A DNA stretch of 19,899 bases from the NCBI GenBank assembly GCA_002483425.1, contig DLHW01000028.1, positions 89,010 to 108,908 on the forward strand, written 5' to 3'. A program made the position numbers and the translations under genes. The notes under the pieces are model-generated. The model was not told the origin of the DNA, did not search any database, and saw only the letters and a program-made list of their open reading frames with translations. This document shows positions 1-7,634 of the stretch, piece by piece. This DNA is from Methylococcaceae bacterium UBA7658. GTDB taxonomy: Bacteria; Pseudomonadota; Gammaproteobacteria; Methylococcales; Methylomonadaceae. Positions within the stretch are counted from its first letter, which is position 1; each line of letters starts with the position of its first letter.

Positions 1-140
1 TGCAAGGCCTTATAAAACCGGCGCAATGTCCTGAATTCGGCACACGGTGCAGCCCTGAACAGCCATTAGGTGCAACGATGGTAAGCTCCGAAGGCGCATG
101 CGCCGCTTATTATCGTTACCGCAGGAATCAACATGCCTGA
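1..140 (+). CDS. hypD: HypD C-terminus, [NiFe]-hydrogenase Fe(CN)2CO cofactor assembly protein (5' partial)
   Basis: Reading codons from position 3 gives an open frame of 45 residues ending at a TGA at 138-140. It contains PEFGTRCSPEQPLGA followed by MVSSEGACAAYYRYRR, which matches the conserved end of HypD, including the late cysteines and the terminal Tyr/Arg-rich stretch. HypD is a [4Fe-4S] protein that, with HypC, holds the iron while CO and cyanide ligands are attached for the [NiFe] active site. Only the tail is present; the rest, and probably hypC and hypF, lie outside the window to the left. The stop overlaps the ATG of hypE by 8 bases, so the two are translationally coupled. The fragment is short, but the match is distinctive and the context agrees. 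Confidence 0.88.
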   Translation, partial: QGLIKPAQCPEFGTRCSPEQPLGATMVSSEGACAAYYRYRRNQHA

Positions 141-1179
141 CCTGGAGTTGAATTGTCCCTTGCCATTGCAATACGAGCAAATCGTTATGGCGCATGGCGG
201 AGGGGGACGCTTAATGCAGCAATTACTCGATAGCATTGTCCAGCCGGAATTTAATAATCCTATCTTGAGCCAGAAACATGACAGTGCGGTATGCGGCATC
301 GGAACGAATAAAATTGCCTTTACGACCGATTCCTATGTCGTGAAGCCGCTCTTTTTCCCCGGCGGCGATATCGGCAAACTGGCGGTATGTGGCACCTTGA
401 ATGACTTGGCGATGAGCGGCGCAAAACCTTTGTATCTCAGTTGTTCGCTGATTATAGAAGAAGGTTTCGCCATAAAGGATTTACAACGCGTTCTCCATTC
501 CATGCAGCAAACCGCGCACCAAGCCGACGTCCAAATAGTAACCGGCGATACCAAAGTCGTTGATCGCGGCAGCGGCGATGGGGTTTATATTAATACTGCG
601 GGGATTGGTGTTATCTTGAATAATGCCGAGGTATCACCAGCCCGAATCCAACCCGGAGACGTTATTATTATCAATAGCGATATTGCCCGGCACGGCATTG
701 CCGTGATGCTGGAACGCGAAGCGGCCGATTTCGAGCATGATATTACCAGCGACTGCGCCGACTTATCCGGTATTGTGCAAGATTTAATCCAAGCCGGTAT
801 CGATATTCATTGTATGCGCGATTTAACGCGCGGCGGTCTAGCAAGTTGCCTAATAGAACTTGCTGCAACTTCCCGGCATCAATTTGAAATCAGCGAACCG
901 GCGCTAACGGTACGGCAAGAGGTGAACAGCGTGTGCGAAATTTTGGGCTTCGATCCCCTGTATATCGCTAACGAAGGCTGTTTTGCCCTATTTGTGCCGG
1001 AAGCGCAAACCGGGCAAACGCTGAGAGTCTTACGTCAGCATCCGCTCGGACGGCAAGCCAGTTTAATTGGGCTGGTCAAGGCCGGACATCCCAAGGGTTT
1101 GGTAACTCTTCAAACCGTTATGGGTATCAGCCGTGTGTTGGATCTATTGAGCGGCGAACAACTGCCGAGGATATGTTGA
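133..1179 (+). CDS. hypE: HypE, hydrogenase maturation carbamoyl dehydratase
   Basis: HypE accepts a carbamoyl group from HypF on its own C-terminal cysteine, dehydrates it with ATP to a thiocyanate, and passes cyanide to the iron held by HypC-HypD. The 348-residue product has the family's usual length and the PurM/AIRS fold signature: an N-terminal HGGGGR (residues 21-26), a Gly/Asp-rich nucleotide segment with TGDTKVVDRG and GDGVYINTAG, and the invariant C-terminal PRIC with Cys348 as the acceptor. The ATG at 133 has an AGGA ribosome binding site about 6 bases upstream and overlaps the hypD stop, which fixes the start. It converges on hypB, leaving only 66 bases between them. Identification is secure. 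Confidence 0.97.
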   Translation: MPDLELNCPLPLQYEQIVMAHGGGGRLMQQLLDSIVQPEFNNPILSQKHDSAVCGIGTNKIAFTTDSYVVKPLFFPGGDIGKLAVCGTLNDLAMSGAKPLYLSCSLIIEEGFAIKDLQRVLHSMQQTAHQADVQIVTGDTKVVDRGSGDGVYINTAGIGVILNNAEVSPARIQPGDVIIINSDIARHGIAVMLEREAADFEHDITSDCADLSGIVQDLIQAGIDIHCMRDLTRGGLASCLIELAATSRHQFEISEPALTVRQEVNSVCEILGFDPLYIANEGCFALFVPEAQTGQTLRVLRQHPLGRQASLIGLVKAGHPKGLVTLQTVMGISRVLDLLSGEQLPRIC

Positions 1180-1245
1180 TGCAGTAAACGGCTAAAGGCT
1201 TGTTTTGCTCATACAAGATTACATCAGACAATCACTGCCTAATGC

Positions 1246-2022
1246 CTACTCGACATTCCCAGCAAGCCAATCCGTCCAGTTCGACAAATTATCGCCTTTC
1301 GTCGCAGACAATTGCATAACCTGAATAGCAGGGTTCACCTGTTTGGCAAAGTTAATACAACGTTCCACATCAAAATCGACATACGGTAATAAATCGGTTT
1401 TGTTGATAATCATTAAATCGGCGGCATGGAACATGTCCGGGTATTTGATCGGTTTGTCGTCGCCTTCGGTTACCGACAGTACAACTACTTTGTGTGCTTC
1501 GCCCAAATCGAATGACGACGGGCAAACGAGGTTGCCCACGTTTTCGATAAACAACAGGCTGTGTTCTTTCACTTGTAATTCGGTAACGGCATGACCAATA
1601 GCATGGGCATCAAGGTGACAAACCCGACCCGTTTTAATTTGTACTGCCGCAACACCTGTCGCCCTTATCCTATCGGCATCGTACTCGGTTTGCTGGTCAC
1701 CTTCGATGACGGCGATAGGAAACCTATCTTTTAATAACTTAATCGATTCAACTAATAAGGTCGTTTTGCCCGCGCCGGGGCTGGAAACCAAGTTTAAGGT
1801 AAAAATATGGTGCTGTTGAAAATAGCTACGGTTCTGTGCTGCGTAGGCATTGTTTTTACTGAGCAAGTCCTCCTCGACTTTTATCAGTCGTTCGTTATCG
1901 TGATGTTCATGGGCATGATCGGGATGGTTAGGGTGATGGGCAAGTATAGGCTTAAGTTTCCCAGCAATCGGCTGGAATTTAGACGTGTTGTCCGTTTGAC
2001 CGCAACCGCATATTCCGCACAT
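1246..2022 (-). CDS. hypB: HypB, nickel-inserting GTPase for [NiFe]-hydrogenase maturation
   Basis: HypB is the SIMIBI-class GTPase that, with HypA, delivers nickel to the hydrogenase large subunit. The 258-residue protein begins MCGICGCG, the N-terminal high-affinity metal site (Cys2, Cys5, Cys7). A His-rich linker follows (residues 29-41, seven His), which probably stores or passes Ni/Zn. The P-loop SSPGAGKTT is at residues 80-88, the G-domain metal site Cys135-His136 lies in TGRVCHLDAH, and the guanine-specificity motif NKTD is at 207-210. An AAGGA site lies 6 bases before the ATG. It is the last gene of the - strand cluster, 15 bases after the MT-A70 methyltransferase stop. Normally hypB directly follows hypA; here a restriction-modification pair separates them. 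Confidence 0.97.
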   Translation of the reverse strand: MCGICGCGQTDNTSKFQPIAGKLKPILAHHPNHPDHAHEHHDNERLIKVEEDLLSKNNAYAAQNRSYFQQHHIFTLNLVSSPGAGKTTLLVESIKLLKDRFPIAVIEGDQQTEYDADRIRATGVAAVQIKTGRVCHLDAHAIGHAVTELQVKEHSLLFIENVGNLVCPSSFDLGEAHKVVVLSVTEGDDKPIKYPDMFHAADLMIINKTDLLPYVDFDVERCINFAKQVNPAIQVMQLSATKGDNLSNWTDWLAGNVE

Positions 2023-2037
2023 AAATTTCCTTATGTA

Positions 2038-2685
2038 TTAGAGTAACTTGCGTTGCTTAAATGTAAGTACATTTGCTTGTGAATGGTTTGAATATGTATC
2101 CCATTCTGGGGTGTATTCCTGAGATTGATTCCCCCATACGCACCAACCTTTTCTTGGTCCTCTAGCAAATAGTTCAATATATGGCCCAGGGCTGCAAGAC
2201 TCTATTATTTGATATTGTTCGTCAGGTTTTCTACTGTGTTCTCTCTTTTGTGATGAGATGATATTTTCCTGACTTCGACCTGGTTGAAGTGTACGTGCAT
2301 TTTTTCCTCTTACACCAAACAAAATCATTTCAGTCACATTTCTGAAATAAAATCCGACACCTCTTCTATCGGGTCCACCATCTTTCCTGATTTTGTACCA
2401 GATTAAATTAGTTTTATACGTAAAACCCCAGTGTTCCATCACTTGCAACCCATCAGCAAGAAGAGCGTTTGGAATCCAAAGATAGAGATGAGCTGTTTCA
2501 TTAACGATAGCTTCCACGGGTAGATCTTTAATTTCTTGCAGAGTCATAGTTGGGTAGCGTGACAGTCGCTTGTGTTCAGGAGCCATTTTTCCAGTTCTGT
2601 TTTGAAACTGCCATGGTGGATCAGCCAACACGGTTGAAAATTTTCTTTTCCCTACTTCATCTAGCAGGTCGTCAGAAGCATTCAC
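2038..2685 (-). CDS. MT-A70 family adenine-N6 DNA methyltransferase (restriction-modification)
   Basis: The 215-residue protein has the MT-A70 hallmark ADPPW at residues 21-25, the catalytic DPPW motif of N6-adenine methyltransferases. The C-terminal half shows the conserved IELFARGPRKGWCVWGNQ segment typical of the family. Immediately upstream on the same strand, with a 2-base gap, is a BglII-like restriction endonuclease, so this is most simply the protective modification enzyme of a Type II system, methylating adenine in the endonuclease's site. The target sequence cannot be read from the gene. The coding sequence is visibly more AT-rich than hypB and hoxH, consistent with recent acquisition. 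An mRNA-type role is excluded by context; an orphan epigenetic role is less likely given the partner. Confidence 0.88.
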   Translation of the reverse strand: MNASDDLLDEVGKRKFSTVLADPPWQFQNRTGKMAPEHKRLSRYPTMTLQEIKDLPVEAIVNETAHLYLWIPNALLADGLQVMEHWGFTYKTNLIWYKIRKDGGPDRRGVGFYFRNVTEMILFGVRGKNARTLQPGRSQENIISSQKREHSRKPDEQYQIIESCSPGPYIELFARGPRKGWCVWGNQSQEYTPEWDTYSNHSQANVLTFKQRKLL

Positions 2686-2687
2686 TG

Positions 2688-3278
2688 TTATTCATCCTCC
2701 ACGTATAATAATTTTGAAATTCCAAAGACGAGTAAAGGGCAACCAGCACCACTGCCACCCTTAATACGCGGTAGCAACTTACTCATGTGTGTTGTGGACG
2801 CTCCATAGGAAGCGCCCCTGCCAAGGGCATTAAAAATGTCTTGAAGATCATCACAGCGAGTAATAATAACGCCAACACTAATTGCTCTTAGGTCAAAAAG
2901 CAACCTGAAGTTGTTTAAATCACGATCATAAAACGGGCCTTTGTTATTCCATTCGATTTCTAACGCCACACGGTTACGGAAACAGTCCACTTTATGCGTT
3001 GGGGTGTCCACCGTATTTTGATCGACAACTACCTGCGTTTTAAATTCTTTTTCGATCCAATTGCGTTCATATAGAAAATTGTCAATAAATTCAGAAATTT
3101 TCGATTTTCGCCCGCCGGGATTGGTTATCCAGCTTTTGTTTAGGCGAAAAGCAGTGAGAACCGTCAAAATATCATCCCATTCAGATGGGAAGTCTTCTTT
3201 CAAAATTGCACAAGCATGCTTCCATTCATGGACTTCATAGTTCTGTCGGATAAAACTAGGTAGCAATTCAATACCCAT
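2688..3278 (-). CDS. BglII/BstYI-like Type II restriction endonuclease
   Basis: The 196-residue protein resembles the BglII/BstYI endonuclease family. Its probable active site is Asp98, Glu107 and Glu109 in KVDCFRNRVALEIEWNNKG. The D-x8-E-x-(E/Q) spacing agrees with the Asp-Glu-Gln triad I recall for BglII, with Glu instead of Gln at the last position. The following stretch FYDRDLNNFRLLFDL is a conserved family block. The ATG has a strong GAGGAG site about 6 bases upstream. It leads the two-gene cassette with the MT-A70 methyltransferase, and the 75 bases before it, down to the hypA stop, are AT-rich. If the family match holds, it would cleave a GATC-centred hexamer (BglII AGATCT, BstYI RGATCY), but specificity is inference. 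The frame is intact, so the enzyme may be active. Confidence 0.8.
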   Translation of the reverse strand: MGIELLPSFIRQNYEVHEWKHACAILKEDFPSEWDDILTVLTAFRLNKSWITNPGGRKSKISEFIDNFLYERNWIEKEFKTQVVVDQNTVDTPTHKVDCFRNRVALEIEWNNKGPFYDRDLNNFRLLFDLRAISVGVIITRCDDLQDIFNALGRGASYGASTTHMSKLLPRIKGGSGAGCPLLVFGISKLLYVEDE

Positions 3279-3353
3279 CTATTCTCCTCAATCATTTGTA
3301 TCTGGTTTTTAAAAATATGCGGCGAAATTTGTTGGTTGTTTTAAGGCCATATT

Positions 3354-3695
3354 TTAAATAACAACCAAATCCTTAATCTTCATTTCCCTACCTTGCAATA
3401 TTTTAACGTCTGGACTGCCGCACGAAGCGCAAGGCTCATAAAGTGTTTCTATAACAAACTTCTGCCCGCATTGCTGGCAAAGCCCAAGACCATCCAGTTC
3501 GCTAATAATCAGCACGGCATTTTCCGCCAGCGAACCTTTCATCACCACATCAAACCCGAAACGCAAGGCTTCCGGTTCTACACAGGAGAGTTTGCCGATT
3601 TCCAGCGTCACTTTGCTAACTTGGCTAAAGTGTTGGCTTAAGGCGTGTTCCTCCAAAATTTCCCGCACGTTCGCAAGCAACGACAGCTCATGCAT
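3354..3695 (-). CDS. hypA: HypA, nickel metallochaperone for hydrogenase maturation
   Basis: HypA binds nickel and works with HypB to load it into the hydrogenase large subunit. The start is set at MHELSLL because the N-terminal Met-His2-Glu3 is the nickel site. An upstream in-frame ATG adding 19 residues lies inside the preceding gene and is not credible. The 113-residue length is normal. The structural zinc site is LCQQC (Cys73, Cys76) and PCASC (Cys89, Cys92). The ATG overlaps the end of the endopeptidase gene by 8 bases (ATGCATGA), giving translational coupling. The next gene on the strand is the restriction endonuclease rather than hypB. Confidence 0.97.
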   Translation of the reverse strand: MHELSLLANVREILEEHALSQHFSQVSKVTLEIGKLSCVEPEALRFGFDVVMKGSLAENAVLIISELDGLGLCQQCGQKFVIETLYEPCASCGSPDVKILQGREMKIKDLVVI

Positions 3696-4170
3696 AGCTT
3701 GCCAATTCTCGCCATTTATTGACATCAATAGCTTGCAATAATTGATCGGCAAATCGACACGCCTGCGCTAAATTGTCCTTAGCGTTTGCGCTTAAGCCCT
3801 CGCCCAGTTCAAACGACTCTCCTTGAATGCTTAAAAGAAAACAGGGCGGCGGCGTGTGTTTTTTTATATCTTGATAAACGGCTAAAATGGCTGCCGGACT
3901 CATCGCATGGGTGCTATAACTGTTGTCCCTAACCGGGCTAAGCTCGTTTAAGTCAAATGGCTTATGACAAGCGACCGAGGCATCGACAAACAAGACCAAT
4001 TGCCTGTTTTCCAAATCCAGCGCATGTTCAATCTGCAACTGAAAATCGGTCAATAGATCAATGTATTTCAAATCGACGTTATTCTCTACATATTCCAGTA
4101 GCAACGGCCCAACCGCATCATCGCCACGGCTGAGGTTGCCATAACCGAAAACTAAAAAAGGTTTGGACAC
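3688..4170 (-). CDS. hoxW: HoxW-type hydrogenase maturation endopeptidase
   Basis: This protease removes the C-terminal extension of HoxH after nickel insertion, which closes the active site. The start chosen is the GTG at 4170, giving about 160 residues beginning MSKPFLVFGYGNLSRGDDAVG. The HybD/HoxW fold is shown by the GYGNLSRGDD turn (residues 9-18). The three nickel-sensing ligands are probably Asp18, Asp63 (VDAS) and His88 (STHAMSP). The frame is open for 26 more codons upstream, but those residues (with RPELVEG) are the translation of a REP-like palindrome and should not be annotated as protein. An AAGGA-like site lies about 12 bases before the GTG, which is longish. It is followed by hypA with an 8-base overlap and preceded by hoxH, its presumed substrate. 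Confidence 0.88.
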   Translation of the reverse strand: MSKPFLVFGYGNLSRGDDAVGPLLLEYVENNVDLKYIDLLTDFQLQIEHALDLENRQLVLFVDASVACHKPFDLNELSPVRDNSYSTHAMSPAAILAVYQDIKKHTPPPCFLLSIQGESFELGEGLSANAKDNLAQACRFADQLLQAIDVNKWRELASYA

Positions 4171-4183
4171 TTGCTTATTATGT

Positions 4184-4260
4184 CCTTCGACAAGCTCAGG
4201 ACGAACGGCTGTTGGTTTAATCCGTTCGTGGTGAGCCTGTCGAACCATAACGGATTAAAC
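4184..4260. repeat. REP-like palindromic repeat between hoxH and hoxW
   Basis: Two 25-base arms at 4184-4208 and 4222-4246 are imperfect inverted copies (about 20 of 25 positions pair) around a 13-base spacer. Each contains the core TCGACARGCTCA / TGAGCYTGTCGA flanked by CGAACGG / CCGTTCG. This is the widespread repeat family whose conceptual translation gives the spurious peptide RPELVEG. A second, exact 12-base inverted repeat (4215-4226 GTTTAATCCGTT and 4249-4260) overlaps the right arm. In hoxH-hoxW mRNA these could fold into a strong hairpin in the 113-base intercistronic gap and protect or partly stop the hoxH message. Confidence 0.85.
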
Positions 4261-4283
4261 TTATTAAAAGCTAGCTTAACCAC

Positions 4284-5777
4284 TTATGCCCGTTCGATTT
4301 GACCGTCGCTGTGCTTGACCAGCTTATCAATCAACTTGCCTTCAACATCCAGCAATTCGAGTTGCAACGGCATTTTGCCGACGGCATGGGTCGCGCAGGA
4401 CAGGCAGGGATCGTAAGCACGGATGGCCACTTCCAGGTTATTCAACAGCGGTTCGGTCAGTTCCCTGCCGGACAAATATTCCGCCGCCACTTGCCGCACT
4501 GATTCATTCATCGCCATGTTGTTGCTGGTGGTCGATACGATCAGGTTGGCTTTGGTCACGATGTCGTTTTCGTCGATTTGGTAATGGTGGAATAAGGTGC
4601 CGCGCGGCGCTTCGATGACGCCGATGCCTTCATACCGCTTCTCGCCTTGCGCCACCAGATCATGTCCCATTACATCGGGGTCATTTAGCAAGATCTTTAT
4701 GCTTTCGGCACAATGCAAGACTTCAATCAGCCGCGCCCAATGGGTTGCCAGCGTACTATGCACCATCGCCTCGTCAGTGTGCGCTTTAAATTCAACACGA
4801 GCCGCTTCCGCTAACGGTGTGTCAATGAAGTCGCAATTATTGACCCGTGCCAACGGGCCAACACGATACCAGCCTTCTTCTTTGCCAAGCGACAACAAGT
4901 AAGGAAACTTCATGTACGTCCATGAACGGACTTCTTCATGGATCAATGCGTTGTAGTTGCAGTAATCGAAATGATCGACGATGGTTTCGCCTTTATCATT
5001 TTTGGCGCGGATACCGCCGTGATACAGTTCCAACGCGCCATTCGGCTGGATTAACCCTAAGTAATTGGAACGGATGGTGGCGAAATCATCGTAATAAGGC
5101 AAGTTAGAGCAATGCACTTTCTTGATCAACGCAACAGAATCTGCCGACCACTGGATCATCTGGTCAATGTCTTCCAGCAGGTAGTCGCGTTCGGCTTTGG
5201 TTAATGACTTATTCATGCCGCCCGCAATCGCGCCCGTGCCATGAATGCGCTTGCCAGAAATCATCCGGATGACTTCCTGGCCGTATTTGCGCAACTTAAC
5301 ACCTTGCACGCCAATATCGGGATATTCGTTTAGTACAGCAATGATGTTGCGCTTGCCGATTTCGCTTTCAAAGCCGAACAATAAATCCGGGCTGGAGAGG
5401 TGAAAAAAATGTAAGGCATGCGATTGCATGACCTGACCGAAATGCAGCAAGCGACGTAGTTTGGTTGCACTTATCGGAAGATTAGCCGGATCGACACCAA
5501 CCAATTGGTCAATCGCCTTAGCCGCCGCTAGATGATGGCTGACTGGGCAAATGCCGCATAAGCGCTGAACCAATACCGGCAATTCCCAATAAGGTCGGCC
5601 TTGGATAAAGCGTTCGAAGCCACGGAATTCGACGATGTGCAATCGGGTCTGTTGGACTTTGTTATTTTCGTCCAACAACAAGGTCACTTTGCCGTGGCCT
5701 TCGACCCTAGAAACCGGGTCGACCACAATCCGGCGCAGGTTTTCGGTGGTCTTTGCAGTTTCTAAGTGCTCGTACAT
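4284..5777 (-). CDS. hoxH: [NiFe]-hydrogenase large subunit, HoxH type (NAD-reducing group 3d)
   Basis: HoxH carries the NiFe active site that splits or forms H2; in the soluble HoxFUYH enzyme it exchanges electrons with NAD. The 497-residue protein has the proximal L1 motif RLCGICPVSH (Cys74, Cys77) and the distal motif DPCLSCATH (Cys458, Cys461, His464), so all four nickel-ligating cysteines are present. The 33 residues after His464 contain the extension cut by HoxW. Other HoxH blocks are RVEGHGK at the N-terminus, SHALHFFHLSSPDLLFG, YLKFPY-like YMKFPYLLSLG and EAPRGTLFHHY. Overall it resembles cyanobacterial HoxH closely. The start lacks a clear Shine-Dalgarno sequence. Oddly, the small subunit and diaphorase genes (hoxY, hoxU, hoxF) do not precede it; purM does, 66 bases away. 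Confidence 0.95.
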   Translation of the reverse strand: MYEHLETAKTTENLRRIVVDPVSRVEGHGKVTLLLDENNKVQQTRLHIVEFRGFERFIQGRPYWELPVLVQRLCGICPVSHHLAAAKAIDQLVGVDPANLPISATKLRRLLHFGQVMQSHALHFFHLSSPDLLFGFESEIGKRNIIAVLNEYPDIGVQGVKLRKYGQEVIRMISGKRIHGTGAIAGGMNKSLTKAERDYLLEDIDQMIQWSADSVALIKKVHCSNLPYYDDFATIRSNYLGLIQPNGALELYHGGIRAKNDKGETIVDHFDYCNYNALIHEEVRSWTYMKFPYLLSLGKEEGWYRVGPLARVNNCDFIDTPLAEAARVEFKAHTDEAMVHSTLATHWARLIEVLHCAESIKILLNDPDVMGHDLVAQGEKRYEGIGVIEAPRGTLFHHYQIDENDIVTKANLIVSTTSNNMAMNESVRQVAAEYLSGRELTEPLLNNLEVAIRAYDPCLSCATHAVGKMPLQLELLDVEGKLIDKLVKHSDGQIERA

Positions 5778-5843
5778 AACAAAGATTTGTGCTTAAGTGA
5801 TAAGGCATAGGTAATCATAATTTGTTTATAGCCGTCTAATCTG

Positions 5844-6890
5844 TTATTTCTGATAAATAACCTTCGGTTTGCCTTCCGATTTAACCAATTCGCCAATTGA
5901 GAACGCGATTTCCCCAAATCCTTCCAAGCACCTCAATGCGGCGTTTTCCTGCTCCGCCGGAACAACAACGATCATTCCGACGCCGCAGTTAAATGTCGTC
6001 AGCATATCGTCTTGAGCGACGTTGCCTTGCTGTTGCAGCCATTGGAATATCGCCGGGAACTCCCAGGATGACAAGTTAATCTGGGCGGAAATACCGGCTG
6101 GCAGTACTCTGGGCAGGTTTTCGGTGACGCCGCCGCCGGTGATATGGGCCAAGGCGTGGACAGGTACTTGATCGAACAATGACAACAACGATTTGACATA
6201 AATCCGGGTGGGTTCGAGCAGCACTTTGCCTAGCGTACTTTTTCCGAATGGGCCGGACAATGCGGCGCTGCTGTGTTTAAGAATTTTCCGGATCAAGGAA
6301 TAGCCGTTCGAATGCGGTCCCGACGAAGCAATACCGATCAATTTATCGCCCGCATTGACCTTGCTACCGTCGATAATTTTGCTTTTTTCGACAATTCCGA
6401 CGCAAAATCCGGCCAGATCGTATTCTCCGTCTGCGTACATGCCAGGCATTTCCGCCGTTTCGCCGCCGACCAGCGCCGCGCCCGCCAATTCGCAGCCCTT
6501 GCCGATGCCTTCGATGACGGCGGCGGCGGTATCGATATCTAATCTCCCGGTAGCGAAATAATCCAGGAAAAACAAAGGCTCCGCACCTTGTACGATAATG
6601 TCGTTGACGCACATGGCCACCAAATCAATGCCAACGGTGTTATGGATACCCGATTCAATCGCCAGTTTGAGCTTGGTGCCGACCCCGTCGGTACCCGAAA
6701 CCAGAATGGGATTTTGATACCGGTCCAGCGGCAGTTCGAACATCGAACCGAAACCGCCTAATCCGGCCAGCACACCCGGCGTCCTGGTGCGCGCTGCAAT
6801 GGGTTTGATGCGTTCAACGAGGGCGTTACCGGCTTCGATATCGACGCCGGCGCTTTTATAATTCAGGCTGTTATGATTTTGATCGCTCAA
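5844..6890 (-). CDS. purM: Phosphoribosylformylglycinamidine cyclo-ligase (AIR synthetase)
   Basis: PurM uses ATP to cyclise formylglycinamidine ribonucleotide to aminoimidazole ribonucleotide, the fifth step of purine synthesis. The 348 residues match the family length. Signatures are LNYKSAGVDIEAGNALVERIK near the start, LVSGTDGVGTKLKLA, GIDLVAMCVNDI, LVGGETAEMPGMY, and the late HITGGGVTENLPRVLP. The start is a TTG at 6890; no ATG or GTG lies further upstream before an in-frame stop, and the alignment to PurM begins here. In many gammaproteobacteria purN follows purM, but here hoxH does. PurM belongs to the same structural superfamily as HypE, encoded 4.7 kb away. Confidence 0.96.
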   Translation of the reverse strand: MSDQNHNSLNYKSAGVDIEAGNALVERIKPIAARTRTPGVLAGLGGFGSMFELPLDRYQNPILVSGTDGVGTKLKLAIESGIHNTVGIDLVAMCVNDIIVQGAEPLFFLDYFATGRLDIDTAAAVIEGIGKGCELAGAALVGGETAEMPGMYADGEYDLAGFCVGIVEKSKIIDGSKVNAGDKLIGIASSGPHSNGYSLIRKILKHSSAALSGPFGKSTLGKVLLEPTRIYVKSLLSLFDQVPVHALAHITGGGVTENLPRVLPAGISAQINLSSWEFPAIFQWLQQQGNVAQDDMLTTFNCGVGMIVVVPAEQENAALRCLEGFGEIAFSIGELVKSEGKPKVIYQK

Positions 6891-7035
6891 TGGAAGTACT
6901 CTTGCTAAAATTGCTCCGGCTGGTATTGTACAAGACTACATTCAACAAAAAGAAAAATAATCTAGGTCTCTTTGCAATGTAAATCAGGGCAAAGAGGGAT
7001 AAACGAACGATACCCGGCGACGGGGAGGACGGACG

Positions 7036-7623
7036 ATGAAATTACTTACGATAACAAAACCGATTGCGTTGGCCGCAATCTTATTCAGCAGTGTTAGCGC
7101 GCTTGCATACGACGACGAAAAAGAAAAAGAGAAATGCAAAATACCGAAAATTCAGGAGTTCACTTTGCCGGTTTACGAAGCGCCGGACAATAAGGAAGTC
7201 CCGCCCGAAACCGAATTTTCTTTCGTTGTATCCGGTTGGGCCAACCCTAAAAAAATTACTTTGGGCAACGGTAAAGGCGTCGATATTCCGTTTACCGTGG
7301 ATAGCAAGGAAACTTTCCATAAGGTGAAAGCCAAATTACCACCCGAATTAACGGGAAAATATGTCCGGATCAATGCTCGTATTCCCGCCATGCTGGAATG
7401 TTATTCCACCGTCGGCTGGCTGATAAAGGTCGCCGATAAGCCCAAAACAGCGGAAGCACCCCAACCGCAAGAACCGCCTGCTCCGGAAACAAGCAATACT
7501 CCCCTTAGCGTTCCTGAAGGGCAAGCGGCGGCGGCAAACCCAACACCGGCAAAACCTGAAAATACCGCACCCGTACCGCAAACGGCGCCCGCAGCAGCCG
7601 AGAAACCTGCTACCGCGCCTTAA
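7036..7623 (+). CDS. Secreted Pro/Ala-rich protein of unknown function
   Basis: I do not recognise this 195-residue protein. It has a clear signal peptide, MKLLTITKPIALAAILFSSVSALA, with probable cleavage after Ala24. A highly charged DDEKEKEKCK start of the mature chain follows, then a compact domain (about residues 34-134) predicted to be mostly beta strand, with two cysteines (Cys34, Cys122) that could form a disulfide. From about 135 to the end the chain is Pro/Ala/Glu-rich low complexity, like a periplasmic spacer or wall-spanning tail. A strong GGGGAGG ribosome binding site precedes the ATG. It diverges from purM and ends just before a strong hairpin, so it is probably a single-gene unit. 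A periplasmic or outer-surface location is inferred. Confidence 0.8.
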   Translation: MKLLTITKPIALAAILFSSVSALAYDDEKEKEKCKIPKIQEFTLPVYEAPDNKEVPPETEFSFVVSGWANPKKITLGNGKGVDIPFTVDSKETFHKVKAKLPPELTGKYVRINARIPAMLECYSTVGWLIKVADKPKTAEAPQPQEPPAPETSNTPLSVPEGQAAAANPTPAKPENTAPVPQTAPAAAEKPATAP

Positions 7624-7634
7624 TACGCTTAGAG

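Noticed and set aside
3696..3752. 19-residue upstream extension of hypA
   Set aside because: HypA needs Met-His-Glu at its very N-terminus for nickel binding, and the extension lies inside the endopeptidase gene.
4171..4248. 26-codon N-terminal extension of the hoxW frame
   Set aside because: The residues are the translation of a REP-like palindrome; the family's conserved start begins at the GTG at 4170.
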